The notes beneath the pieces are model-generated. The model was not told the DNA's origin, did not search any database, and saw only the letters and a program-made list of their open reading frames with translations. From Raskinella chloraquaticus (SeqCode) (GTDB taxonomy: Bacteria; Pseudomonadota; Alphaproteobacteria; Rhizobiales; UBA4765): a stretch of DNA of 54,674 nucleotides. The stretch lies in the NCBI GenBank assembly GCA_002365175.1, contig DEZK01000038.1, positions 42,403 through 97,076 on the forward strand. The letters run 5' to 3'. The translations under genes were made by a program, and so were the position numbers. This document shows positions 17,804 to 26,530 of this stretch, piece after piece; the stretch's first letter is position 1; every line of letters begins with the position of its first letter.

Positions 17804-18063
17804 GCGACGACGAACTGCACTTCCCTAGGGTCAAGCCAAAAGCGGCACCGCCTGCTATAGCTGACGGAGACCAATCTCAAAAGGAAAATAATGGGCCAAT
17901 TATGGCCCGCCGGTCGATGTGGTATGGAAGATTGTAAACTTCAGTAAGAGAATGTGACACCGTTTCCAAGCTTCGCGACTGGACAAGGGTGTCTCATACG
18001 TCGAAAACCCGCCGGCGATTGCCGTTAACCGGCGCTGATTTCAGAAACAGGTTGTTTTGGACG
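17804..18063. other. Divergent promoter region, dehydratase and aminotransferase
   Basis: 260 bases between the starts of two divergent sugar-biosynthesis genes. It carries a 16-bp dyad at 17893-17908 (GGGCCA-ATTA-TGGCCC) and a moderately AT-rich stretch up to 17960. No gene or RNA is evident. Confidence 0.45.
17893..17908. promoter_or_regulatory. 16-bp dyad, possible operator
   Basis: GGGCCA and TGGCCC arms around ATTA form a perfect palindrome in the middle of the divergent region. An operator role is inferred from position only. Confidence 0.35.
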
Positions 18064-19212
18064 ATGAATAAACCTTTCAATCCGCCCGCTTTGCCGTTCA
18101 TCGATCTTCAGGCGCAGCGCCATCGTCTGGGTGCGGCGCTGGAAGAGGCCATCCTCAAGGTCACCCGATCGGGAGCCTACATTCTCGGGCCTGAGGTCTT
18201 TGAACTCGAAGCGCAATTGGCACAATTCTGCGGTGCCGGTGAAGTTGTGACCTGCGCCAATGGTACGGACGCTCTGGCGATGGTCCTCATGGCCAAGGGT
18301 GTCAAACCGGGCGATGGCATCTTTTGCCCCAGTTTTACATTTGCCGCCACCGCTGAGGTGGTTGCCTGGCTCGGCGCCACGCCGGTTTTCGTTGATGTCG
18401 ATGCCGAAACCTTCAATCTCGATACCGCAAGTCTTCACCAGGCGCTGAGAACAGCAACAGAGAAAGGGTTGACGCCGCGCGGCATCATCAGTGTCGATCT
18501 TTTCGGGCAGCCCGCCGATTATGAGCCGATTGAGGCATTCGCTGCAGCTCACGGACTGTGGCTGCTGAGTGATGCCGCCCAGAGTTTTGGCGCAACCTAC
18601 AAGGGCCGCCGTGTCGGTACCATCGGCACGGCGACGACAACCAGCTTTTTTCCCGCCAAGCCGCTTGGTTGTTATGGCGATGGCGGGGCCATTTTTACGG
18701 ACGATGCCGCATTGGCTGACATTCTGCGTTCCCTGCGCAATCATGGTGCGGGAAGTGATCGCTATGACAATATCCGCATTGGCATGAATGGACGCCTCGA
18801 CACCATGCAGGCGGCTGTGCTGTTACAAAAGCTGACGATTTTCGAAGACGAGATCGTGCAACGCAACCTGATTGCCGAACGGTATAACCTGGCCTTGAAT
18901 CAGGTGGCCATTGTCCCGAATTTGCCCCCAGGCGTCACCTCTGTATGGGCACAATATACGATGCGCGTCGCGCCTGACCGTCGCGAGGCGCTGGCGGCCC
19001 ATCTGAAGGCTGCGGGCATTCCAACTGCGATCTATTACCCGATCCCGCTGCATCGCCAGAAGGCCTACGCGCATTACCCGAGTGCGGGTAATGGATTGCC
19101 AGCCACCGAAGCCATTGCCCGGGAGGTGATCAGCCTGCCGATGCACCCCTATCTTGATCTGCAGGCGCAAAATCATATCACCCAAGCCGTCGTTGAATGC
19201 TTGAGTAATTGA
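18064..19212 (+). CDS. DegT/DnrJ/EryC1-family sugar aminotransferase
   Basis: PLP enzyme, about 382 residues, that aminates a keto sugar nucleotide. Substrate-loop start PFIDLQAQRHRL, the ANGTDAL motif near residue 65, the PLP-contacting DAAQSFGA near 180, and the internal aldimine lysine in TTSFFPAKPLGCYGDGG near 205 are all present. ATG 18064 begins the homologous part; in-frame sequence to 17989 is discounted. Genetically linked to the 4,6-dehydratase, so the product may be a 4-amino-4,6-dideoxy sugar for surface polysaccharide. Confidence 0.9.
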   Translation: MNKPFNPPALPFIDLQAQRHRLGAALEEAILKVTRSGAYILGPEVFELEAQLAQFCGAGEVVTCANGTDALAMVLMAKGVKPGDGIFCPSFTFAATAEVVAWLGATPVFVDVDAETFNLDTASLHQALRTATEKGLTPRGIISVDLFGQPADYEPIEAFAAAHGLWLLSDAAQSFGATYKGRRVGTIGTATTTSFFPAKPLGCYGDGGAIFTDDAALADILRSLRNHGAGSDRYDNIRIGMNGRLDTMQAAVLLQKLTIFEDEIVQRNLIAERYNLALNQVAIVPNLPPGVTSVWAQYTMRVAPDRREALAAHLKAAGIPTAIYYPIPLHRQKAYAHYPSAGNGLPATEAIAREVISLPMHPYLDLQAQNHITQAVVECLSN

Positions 19213-19262
19213 GTGTCATGTTTTTTCTCGTAAATCCGCTGACCTTGCGCTAGGGACAGCGG

Positions 19263-20507
19263 ATGATCGTGCTCCCCCATCCCGTTTCCAGCGAGCGTCT
19301 GTGCCGGTCCGCTGATGTGGCAGTTCTGTGCATTATCGCCACCCTGCCATGGTCCACCTCAGGGACGAGCATCTTCCTTGCCATCTGGTTGCTGTTGGTT
19401 CTGCCGCAGACCGATTGGCGGCAATTGCTGCGGCAAGCGCGCCGATCGCCGAGTGTTTTTGCCATCATCCTTTTTCTGCTGACCGCGTTGTCGGTGCTGT
19501 GGTCGGGAGGTGTGGCGCAGGAGAAGCTGAATGGTGTGGGCGCGGTCGCAAAACTGGCCGTCATTCCGGTTCTGATTTTGCATGTGTCCAGGCGCGGTCA
19601 TCTGGCGCACGAAGCTCTGCGCGTCTTTCTGGTCAGCACCACGGCATTGATGGTTCTGTCGTGGGTCAGCCTGATGATAAGTATCCCCAAGACAGCGCTG
19701 TTGTCGATGCTGGCGCCGGGTGTGCCGGTCAAGGATTGGATCTCCCAGACGAATTTCTTTTTGATCGCAGCCTTCGCCGCAGCCCACCTTGCGTGCGATG
19801 CCTGCACGCGCAATCACCATATCCGCGTGGCCGGCTATGCCGGGCTTGTGGCGGCCTTCATCGCAAATCTAATGTTCATCCATCCCTCGCGCACAGGGCT
19901 GCTGATCATCCCGGTGCTCGTCTTGCTTTTCATGGTTCAGCGCATCGGGGTGCGGCGCGGAACGCTGATCGGCTTGGCAACGTCGATCCTGGCGTGTTTG
20001 CTGCTATGGCAAACCTCTGAGCGGATCCGCGAGCGCGTGGAAAGTGCGATTACAGAAGTTCATCGCTATTCAGCAAATGGCGAAGCGACATCGGCAGGAT
20101 ATCGTTTGGAGTGGTATCGCCAGACGTCCGGGCTCGTCGCCCACTCCCCGATCATCGGTTATGGTGCAGGCGGCGTCCGTGCGGCAATGGAGGGCATGGT
20201 CAAAGCCGGAACGCTCGATGAAAAATTTGTAACCTCAAATCCGCATAATCAGGCGCTGCTGACCGCCATGCAGACCGGCCTGATCGGCGTTGGGCTGTTG
20301 ATGGCGATGTGGCTTTCCCACACCATCGCGCTCGCTGGTTCCAGCCTCGCGGCTCGTATCGGTCTTGCCATCGTCATACAAAACATCGCCGGTGGCTTCT
20401 TCAATAGTCATTTGGCCGATTTTACCCAAGGCTGGATGTACGTGATCGGTGTTGGCGTTACGATTGCCGCCGCACGCTCTCAGGCCTCGATCACTGCGAA
20501 TGGATAA
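19263..20507 (+). CDS. O-antigen ligase/polymerase-like membrane protein (Wzy_C type)
   Basis: 414 residues with about eleven hydrophobic segments. The large periplasmic loop region contains SAGYRLEWYRQTSGLVAHSPIIGYGAG-like sequence (residues about 278-305), and SNPHNQALLTAMQTGLIG near 325, which matches the conserved His-containing motif of the WaaL/Wzy_C superfamily. It probably joins O-antigen to lipid A-core or polymerises repeat units; these cannot be separated by reading. Its 3' end overlaps the convergent moeA by 28 bases. Confidence 0.82.
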   Translation: MIVLPHPVSSERLCRSADVAVLCIIATLPWSTSGTSIFLAIWLLLVLPQTDWRQLLRQARRSPSVFAIILFLLTALSVLWSGGVAQEKLNGVGAVAKLAVIPVLILHVSRRGHLAHEALRVFLVSTTALMVLSWVSLMISIPKTALLSMLAPGVPVKDWISQTNFFLIAAFAAAHLACDACTRNHHIRVAGYAGLVAAFIANLMFIHPSRTGLLIIPVLVLLFMVQRIGVRRGTLIGLATSILACLLLWQTSERIRERVESAITEVHRYSANGEATSAGYRLEWYRQTSGLVAHSPIIGYGAGGVRAAMEGMVKAGTLDEKFVTSNPHNQALLTAMQTGLIGVGLLMAMWLSHTIALAGSSLAARIGLAIVIQNIAGGFFNSHLADFTQGWMYVIGVGVTIAAARSQASITANG

Positions 20508-21733
20508 AATGACAGCAGGTCACCAGGCCGGACCTCGGTGATCGCTTCGTCAAGATCAACCAGCCCGTCCGATGCGGTCAGCGATGTGATAACGCCGGCC
20601 CCATCCTGCCGATGTTTTCTCGCCAGGCGGACCGGCTGCTCATCGCCAAGCGACACGCGCACGAATTCGCGCCGCCCGGCGCGTTTGCGATAGGCGAAAT
20701 CGGCGCGCACTGGCAGCCCAAGCGGGGGCCGCCACGTCTCACCGGCAAGCGCGGCCAGCAACGGGCGGACGATCTGGGTGAAGGTGACATAGGCTGCCAC
20801 CGGATTGCCCGGCAGACCGACGAAGGCTTTGCCGTTGATGACCCCGGCGGCGACCGGCCGCCCGGGCTTGATGCCAATCCGCCACCAGTCAAGACGCCCG
20901 ATGCGCTCGATAACCGCTTTGACGTGATCTTCTTCGCCCGTCGATACGCCACCCGATGAAATGACGACGTCAGCCTCGCTCGCCGCTTGGGTCAAAGCTG
21001 CCGCAAGCGCTTCAGGTTCATCGCGCACGATGCCACCATCAATCACGTCGCAGCCAGCCGCCTGCGCCAGAGCCGCGAGCAGCGGGCGATTGGCATCGTA
21101 AAGCCCGGCATTGCCGACAACACTGCCGGGCGCCATCACCTCGTTGCCGGTCGACAGGAGCGCCATGACCAGACGTCGGCGCACCGGCAGGTCTGCCAAC
21201 CCCAATGCCGAGGCGAGCGCCACATCCTGCGGGCGCAGCCGCAATCCCTGACGAAGCGCGATCTCGCCAGCCGCTATGTCTTCGCCGGCAAATCGTGCAT
21301 TGGCGCTACGTTTCAGCCCTGCCGGCACAACGACATGCGCTCCCTCGACGCGGACGTCTTCCTGCATGAAGATGGTATCGGCACCTTCTGGCAGCGGCGC
21401 GCCGGTGAAGATGCGCGCTGCCTCGCCAGCGCCCAGCGGATGTTTCGCCGAACTGCCGGCGGTGACCCGGTTGGTGATCATCAGGCGTGTGTCGCCAACC
21501 GGCGCCACATCGCCGATCCTGACCGCATAGCCATCGACGGCCGAGTTGTCGAAAGCCGGGATCGACAAGGGCGCGATGATGTCTTGGGCCAAAATGCGTC
21601 GGCCGGCCGCCATGACGTCAACGATTTCGACGGTTGCAACGGGCGTCAGGCGCTGTCGCAGCGCGGCGCGTACCTCATCCAGAGTGGCAAGCTTGCCACC
21701 GAACGCCAGACTGTCATCGCTGAGCTGCGCCAT
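20480..21733 (-). CDS. moeA: Molybdopterin molybdotransferase MoeA
   Basis: Inserts molybdate into adenylylated molybdopterin. 417 residues with complete MoeA motifs: the active-site VDGYAV in FDNSAVDGYAVRIGD, IFTGAPLPEGADTIFMQED, STGNEV near 190, GGVSTGEEDH near 255 and IKPGRPVAAGVINGKAFVGLPGNPVAAYVTF-type sequence near 285-315. It is the last gene of a tightly packed minus-strand run (tusA, two further MoeA-family genes, mobB, moeA) with gaps or overlaps of only a few bases. This is the most canonical of the three MoeA proteins. Confidence 0.94.
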   Translation of the reverse strand: MAQLSDDSLAFGGKLATLDEVRAALRQRLTPVATVEIVDVMAAGRRILAQDIIAPLSIPAFDNSAVDGYAVRIGDVAPVGDTRLMITNRVTAGSSAKHPLGAGEAARIFTGAPLPEGADTIFMQEDVRVEGAHVVVPAGLKRSANARFAGEDIAAGEIALRQGLRLRPQDVALASALGLADLPVRRRLVMALLSTGNEVMAPGSVVGNAGLYDANRPLLAALAQAAGCDVIDGGIVRDEPEALAAALTQAASEADVVISSGGVSTGEEDHVKAVIERIGRLDWWRIGIKPGRPVAAGVINGKAFVGLPGNPVAAYVTFTQIVRPLLAALAGETWRPPLGLPVRADFAYRKRAGRREFVRVSLGDEQPVRLARKHRQDGAGVITSLTASDGLVDLDEAITEVRPGDLLSFYPFAVIEA

Positions 21734-21735
21734 CT

Positions 21736-22260
21736 CTAGCCCGCATTGTCCGGAAAGGGCGCGGCAAACCGCAGACAGGCATCGGCGATTGCCGGGATGT
21801 CATCGAGATCAAGTAGCGGCAGCCGCGCGCCTTCAATCACGCTGTCACAGGCGATCGCCCGGATCGCCGGGTCGTCAGGATAAAGCAATGGCTTGTTGTT
21901 CGCCCGCCTATGGATTTCGATCTTGGCGTGCGGCGCACGCTTGAAGCCTTCGACGAGCACCAGATCGCAGGGAGCAAGACGGGTGAGCAGAGCCGGCAGC
22001 CCCGGCTCGCCGCGCTCGTCATGCTCGCTCATGAGGGCAAAGCGGCGCGCCGATGACACCAGGACTTCGCGGGCTCCGGCGCTGCGATGACGAAAGGAAT
22101 CCTTGGTTTCATCATCAACATCGAAAGCGTGGTGCGCATGCTTGATGGTGGATACCTTGAGCCCGCGCCCGATCAGTTCGGGAAGCAACCTGACGACCAA
22201 TGTCGTCTTGCCGGCACCGCTCCACCCGGCAAGACCGATGATGACGTGGCGGATCGTCAT
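21736..22260 (-). CDS. mobB: Molybdopterin-guanine dinucleotide biosynthesis protein MobB
   Basis: 174-residue P-loop GTPase that assists MobA in making bis-MGD. Walker A is GWSGAGKTTLVVRL near residue 12, followed by KVSTIKHAHHAFDVDDETKDS, the MobB-specific motif, and LVLVEGFKRAPHAKIEIHR as Walker B region. Starts by overlapping the end of the MoeA-fusion gene by 4 bases (ATGA) and ends 2 bases before moeA. mobA is in the divergent arm of the same cluster. Confidence 0.93.
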   Translation of the reverse strand: MTIRHVIIGLAGWSGAGKTTLVVRLLPELIGRGLKVSTIKHAHHAFDVDDETKDSFRHRSAGAREVLVSSARRFALMSEHDERGEPGLPALLTRLAPCDLVLVEGFKRAPHAKIEIHRRANNKPLLYPDDPAIRAIACDSVIEGARLPLLDLDDIPAIADACLRFAAPFPDNAG

Positions 22261-24200
22261 CGTGGCTTGAAACCCATCGCTACAAGGGCGCTACGCACGT
22301 TCTCGTCACGCAATGCGGCAAGGAAGGCTGCAATCGCCGGCGTTCCGCGGCGCGCTGCCGGGATGACAAAATCATAATGCTCCTCGGCGAGCGCTGCAAA
22401 GCCCAGCCCGTAGGCAGCAGCAATCGGCGCGATGGTGATCCCCCAGTCAGCGCGCCCCTGCGCAACCGCTGCGGCAACCGCATTATGCGATCGTGGCTGG
22501 TTCGACCAGCCGGGGGGCTGCGCACCCTCAAGCAGGCGGTCGATCAAAACTCGCGTGCCGGCACCGGGATTGCGATTGACCATGATGCACCCGGCATCAT
22601 GGGCCGCATCACGAATAGCAGCCTCGGGTTCGCGACCGGCAAAGCGCGGATCATCTTTGCGGAAGGCCAGACCCTGCAGACGAAGCCAGCCGGGAACCAG
22701 GTCGAGGGAGCTGTCAACAAAGGGTGCGTTATAGCTATTGCTGGACGCGTCCAGCAGATGGATCGGAGCCACATCGCATTCATCACGCTTCGCCATCGCC
22801 AATCCGGCCTGGCTGCCAAGCGCAAGAAGGCGGGGGCGCACATGGCGCGACACCAGATCAAGGCTGAGTGCGTTGAGGCCGACACACTGGCTGCCGGCAA
22901 TCAGGAGATCAGGCAGACCCTGCGCGCCGGCGATCATGGTGACGCTGAGCGTTGAACCTGCCTCCACGCGCTCGACAAGGGGTGCGATCTCGACGAAGCC
23001 ATCGGCCTGCGAGAACGACGTGACAGCACCCGAACCCTTGCCGGTTGCCAGAGCCTTGAGACCGTCAGGCGAGGACGCAAGCGTCACCATGGCAAATTCG
23101 CTGCGCCCCAGTTCGGAGACAATGCGAAGGGGTGTCACAGCCTCGATGACGGCATGACGAGCGCCCGCCAGACCCGCCATGGCCCGGATCAGCGGGGCGA
23201 CAAATGTCTGGAAGGTGACGATGGCGGAGGTTGGAAAACCAGGCAGAAGCGCGATCGGCTTGCCGTCTGCCACCGCGAGGCAAAGCGGCTTGCCAGGCTT
23301 CAGCGCCACGCCGTGGACAACAATGCCGGGCGCTCCCAGGCCGGCGACGATACGGTGAGTGAGGTCGCCATTGCCCTTCGATGTCCCGCCGGAAACGACC
23401 AGCATGTCGCATCCGGCCATCGCGTCGGCCAGCGCCTTGCGCAGCGCCTTCTCATCGTCGCGGATGACACCAAACGACACCGGCAGCCCGCCGCTCTCGG
23501 TAATGGCTGCTGCGAGAATGGCCGAATTGGAATCATAAATCGCGCCGGCCTCCAACGGCGCCCCGGGTGTGACCAGTTCATCGCCCGTGGAGATGACGGC
23601 AATGCGCGGCTGCCGCACCACCTCGACCTCGCCAATTCCGCAAGCGGCCAGCACGCCGATGTCGCGCGAGCCAAGGATGGTGCCCGCCAGCAGCACCGTT
23701 TCGCCGCGCGCGATATCCGAGCCGGCGAAGGCCATCGCCTGTCCGGACCTCACCGCCTGGCGGATGGCAACGCCCGCGCCGTCAGGTTCGCTGTGCTCGA
23801 CCATGACAACGCTATCCGCACCACGCGGCATCATGGCGCCCGTGGCGATCCATGTGGCGCTTCCCTTTTCGACCATACTGGCAGGCGTTGGAACGTCGCC
23901 GCAGGCAAGGCTCTGCCGGGTGAGCGCCAGATAGCGCGGCTGGGCCTCGTTTGCGCCGGTGCTGTCGACCGATCGTATGGCAAAACCGTCGACCAGGGCG
24001 CGATCGAAAGGCGGCACATCGATGGGACTGTTGACCGCCTGCGCAAGCACGCGAGCGAGCGCATCCTCAAGGCGCACTTTTTCGCTTCCAAGCTGGCGCG
24101 GCGGGTAGGCTTGATGCCAGCGCGCCAGCGCTTCCTCCTTCGACACAACGTCGAGAAATTGCTGCTGGGCGATGACGGACGGCTTGATGATCTCGGTCAT
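22257..24200 (-). CDS. MoeA-domain protein fused to a molybdate-binding-like (PBP) domain
   Basis: About 647 residues. The N-terminal about 410 residues are MoeA: FDRALVDGFAIRS, ATGAMMPRGADSVVMVEHSE, STGDELVTPG, SGGTSKGNGD and VALKPGKPLCLAV are all present, so catalysis looks possible. The C-terminal about 230 residues are a periplasmic-binding-protein-like domain without signal peptide, with VAPIHLLDASSNSYN and VNRNPGAGTRVLID, as in the LysR-substrate-like domain of archaeal and some bacterial MoeA fusions. That domain may sense or feed oxyanion in the cytosol. Start ATG 24200 (MTEIIKPSV). The third MoeA-like gene ends 8 bases upstream. Confidence 0.88.
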   Translation of the reverse strand: MTEIIKPSVIAQQQFLDVVSKEEALARWHQAYPPRQLGSEKVRLEDALARVLAQAVNSPIDVPPFDRALVDGFAIRSVDSTGANEAQPRYLALTRQSLACGDVPTPASMVEKGSATWIATGAMMPRGADSVVMVEHSEPDGAGVAIRQAVRSGQAMAFAGSDIARGETVLLAGTILGSRDIGVLAACGIGEVEVVRQPRIAVISTGDELVTPGAPLEAGAIYDSNSAILAAAITESGGLPVSFGVIRDDEKALRKALADAMAGCDMLVVSGGTSKGNGDLTHRIVAGLGAPGIVVHGVALKPGKPLCLAVADGKPIALLPGFPTSAIVTFQTFVAPLIRAMAGLAGARHAVIEAVTPLRIVSELGRSEFAMVTLASSPDGLKALATGKGSGAVTSFSQADGFVEIAPLVERVEAGSTLSVTMIAGAQGLPDLLIAGSQCVGLNALSLDLVSRHVRPRLLALGSQAGLAMAKRDECDVAPIHLLDASSNSYNAPFVDSSLDLVPGWLRLQGLAFRKDDPRFAGREPEAAIRDAAHDAGCIMVNRNPGAGTRVLIDRLLEGAQPPGWSNQPRSHNAVAAAVAQGRADWGITIAPIAAAYGLGFAALAEEHYDFVIPAARRGTPAIAAFLAALRDENVRSALVAMGFKPR

Positions 24201-24207
24201 CGAACGC

Positions 24208-25338
24208 TCACTCACAATCTGGCCAATGATTAAGGTCGAGAATAGCCACCTCGCTGCCTTCGGCAAAGCCTTCGCTTTGCGGCGAGACGACAACAATCCC
24301 GCCTGCTTCCGCCAGCCCCTTGAGGCCCATCCGTTCGCTGCCAAGCGGCATAATCCCGTCGGCCTCGGCGCGGACAAAAACCAAGCGCGTCAATCCCGCC
24401 GGTCCGGCAATCTTGCGTTTGAGGCGGCGAGGTGAGGGCGCAGGTCCACGACGTTCTCCCGACAGGCGGGCAATCATCAGCCGCCCGAGCGTCATCGTCA
24501 GCGCCATGACGGCTTCCGGCGCGCCCGGCAGTGCCAGAACAGGCGCCTTACCACACATCGCCAGTGCCGCCCGTCTTCCCGGCGTCACCGCCATTTCAGC
24601 CGCAAGCACAATCCCCGCCGACGCCAGTCCTGCCCTTGCAACATCATCGGTTCCCGCACCAAGCCCGCCGATGGTGATCACAGCATCAGGGTTCACGGCT
24701 TGCAGGGTGCTTTGCAAGGCAGGAAGCGCGCCGCTCATCGTCGTGCAACGGATGTAAGGGGAAAGCCCGCCTAACACGTCGCGGCAGGCTTCGGCCAGCA
24801 ACCCGTTCGCCTCACCGAGAGCGAGGATCGCCAGGCGCGGTCGCCGTACCATCACGCTCCGGGTGCCGCCGAGCCTGAGCGCTGCCATCGTCGCGCCCGT
24901 CAACCGTGTTCCGGCATCCGCCAGCACCTCGCCCTGCCGGGCCAGCGTGCCGCGGTGAAGGACATGCCCGCCAGAGTTTGCTTCGCCAATTGCCTCACCG
25001 CTCTCCGTCACATCCTCGCTTGGCAAGATCGCATCGAACCCGTCGGGCAGGCGCTGTCCCGCCATGATGAACGGCGCGGCCGCGTCAAGCGGCAGGGGGG
25101 ACAGGGGGCTGGCGCCGATGAGGCGTTCGGACATAACGACATAACCGTCGCGCAGCGCCATCGCATAGCCCGGCACGTCCGCATCGGCAGCGACTGGTTC
25201 GGCCAGCACCAGACCAGTCGCCTCGTCAAGCGCCAGCGTCTCTGCGGCGCAAGGGCGAACATGCTGCGCGATCAGCCGGCAGATGGCTGAAAAGGCGAGC
25301 ATGCCGCCTGCTGGCACGGGGCGCGCGCTGGTGCTCAT
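24208..25338 (-). CDS. Divergent MoeA-like protein
   Basis: 376 residues with the MoeA layout but altered active-site motifs. RDGYVV and MAGQRLPDGFDAILPSEDV keep the N-terminal pattern, yet the STGDE motif reads ALGEANG, the GGxSxGxxD motif reads IGGLGAGTDD and KPGKP reads VTPGRRAA. It is probably a regulatory or structural paralogue, or acts on a different substrate. ATG 25338 overlaps the tusA stop by 4 bases. The neighbouring tusA and fdhD suggest a link to formate dehydrogenase maturation; this is inference. Confidence 0.78.
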   Translation of the reverse strand: MSTSARPVPAGGMLAFSAICRLIAQHVRPCAAETLALDEATGLVLAEPVAADADVPGYAMALRDGYVVMSERLIGASPLSPLPLDAAAPFIMAGQRLPDGFDAILPSEDVTESGEAIGEANSGGHVLHRGTLARQGEVLADAGTRLTGATMAALRLGGTRSVMVRRPRLAILALGEANGLLAEACRDVLGGLSPYIRCTTMSGALPALQSTLQAVNPDAVITIGGLGAGTDDVARAGLASAGIVLAAEMAVTPGRRAALAMCGKAPVLALPGAPEAVMALTMTLGRLMIARLSGERRGPAPSPRRLKRKIAGPAGLTRLVFVRAEADGIMPLGSERMGLKGLAEAGGIVVVSPQSEGFAEGSEVAILDLNHWPDCE

Positions 25339-25559
25339 GCCTTGCGTACGGTAAACGTCAGGATGCTGCTATCCCGGCTCGTGTCTTCGAGATGGTCACC
25401 CGTTTCCTGCAGAAGATGGGGAATGTCGATGGCGGCCAGCGGATCGCTGCATTCAACGACAATAACGGTGCCGCTCGCAAGGCGCGTCAGAGCCTTGCGT
25501 AATTTCAACGCCGGCAAGGGGCATTTCAGACCCTTCAGATCAAGGCGGGACGTTTCCAT
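25335..25559 (-). CDS. tusA: TusA/SirA-family sulfur carrier protein
   Basis: 74-residue sulfurtransferase with the diagnostic CPLPALKLRKAL motif; the first cysteine carries persulfide sulfur. LDLKGLKCPLP starts near residue 5 and the fold ends with the beta strand ILTFTVRKA. ATG 25559 is chosen over upstream in-frame codons that add unrelated residues. It heads the minus-strand operon, divergent from fdhD by 86 bases. TusA is known in E. coli to affect molybdenum-cofactor and sulfur trafficking; here it may supply sulfur to FdhD (inference). Confidence 0.88.
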   Translation of the reverse strand: METSRLDLKGLKCPLPALKLRKALTRLASGTVIVVECSDPLAAIDIPHLLQETGDHLEDTSRDSSILTFTVRKA

Positions 25560-25645
25560 CACAGAGGAATGCGAGATCGAGGCGTCGTCGTCAACTCTGG
25601 CCTTCGGTCTTGCCAAATCGCTGCCGCCACCCCCATTCTGGTGAC

Positions 25646-26530
25646 ATGGCTCTTTCGCTCGACAGCTACCTCATCCGCCCCGACCCGCACGACCCGCGTC
25701 TGACGGTGAAGGTGGATGGTATAGATCAGAACGGCCGGGCCATCACCAGTGCTGTAACCGTCGAGCGGCCGCTGACGCTTTATCTCAACGCCCAGGAGAT
25801 CGTCACCATGATGACGATCGGCGATCATCCTGATTTGCTGGCGCTGGGCTATCTGCTCAATCAGAACATGCTGCAGGCTGACGATCAGGTGACGGGCGTC
25901 GACTACGATGAGGATCTGGCCGTCGTCGTGGTGCGGACCGCGCATCATACCGATTACGAGGGCAAGCTGAAAAAACGCACCCAGACGTCAGGTTGCGCGC
26001 AGGGTACGGCTTTTGGCGACATGATGGAAGCGCTCGACAAGATCGTTCTGCCGCCGGCGGAACTGCGGACCTCATGGCTCTATGGGCTGACGCACACCAT
26101 CAACCAGACGCCTTCGCTCTATCTCGAAGCCGGCGCCATTCATGGCTGCGTACTGGCAAAAAGTGCCAATCCGCTGGTCTATATGGAGGATGTGGGGCGC
26201 CATAATGCTGTCGACAAGATCGCCGGCTGGATGTTTCGCAACGCCGTCGATCCCGCCGACAAGATTTTCTACACCACCGGGCGCCTGACCTCGGAGATGG
26301 TCTTGAAGACCATCCGCATGGGCATTCCGGTTCTGGTCTCGCGCTCGGGCTTCACAGCCTGGGGTGTTGAGTTGGCACGCAAGGCCGGATTGACGTTGAT
26401 CGGGCGCGCGCGCGGTACGCGCTTTGTTGCCCTGGCTGGCGCTGAGCGCCTCATCTTCGATCTTGATCCCGCCAAAATTCCTGAGGAAACATCGCGCCAG
26501 CGCCGCAAGGGATCATCTGACGATGATTGA
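25646..26530 (+). CDS. fdhD: Formate dehydrogenase accessory sulfurtransferase FdhD
   Basis: Transfers sulfur from a cysteine desulfurase to the bis-MGD cofactor before its insertion into formate dehydrogenase. 294 residues. Landmarks: EIVTMMTIGDHPDLLALGYL, the flexible cysteine loop TSGCAQGTAFGD near residue 118 (one cysteine, whereas E. coli FdhD has a C-x2-C pair), GAIHGCVLA, EDVGRHNAVDK and TTGRLTSEMVLK near 212. ATG 25646 is preferred over a TTG upstream. mobA begins inside its last codons. No formate dehydrogenase subunits lie in the window. Confidence 0.93.
   Translation: MALSLDSYLIRPDPHDPRLTVKVDGIDQNGRAITSAVTVERPLTLYLNAQEIVTMMTIGDHPDLLALGYLLNQNMLQADDQVTGVDYDEDLAVVVVRTAHHTDYEGKLKKRTQTSGCAQGTAFGDMMEALDKIVLPPAELRTSWLYGLTHTINQTPSLYLEAGAIHGCVLAKSANPLVYMEDVGRHNAVDKIAGWMFRNAVDPADKIFYTTGRLTSEMVLKTIRMGIPVLVSRSGFTAWGVELARKAGLTLIGRARGTRFVALAGAERLIFDLDPAKIPEETSRQRRKGSSDDD

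Noticed and set aside
23154..24233. Long plus-strand frame opposite the MoeA fusion gene
   Set aside because: Low-complexity Arg/Gly/Asp-rich shadow; the minus strand carries clear MoeA motifs.
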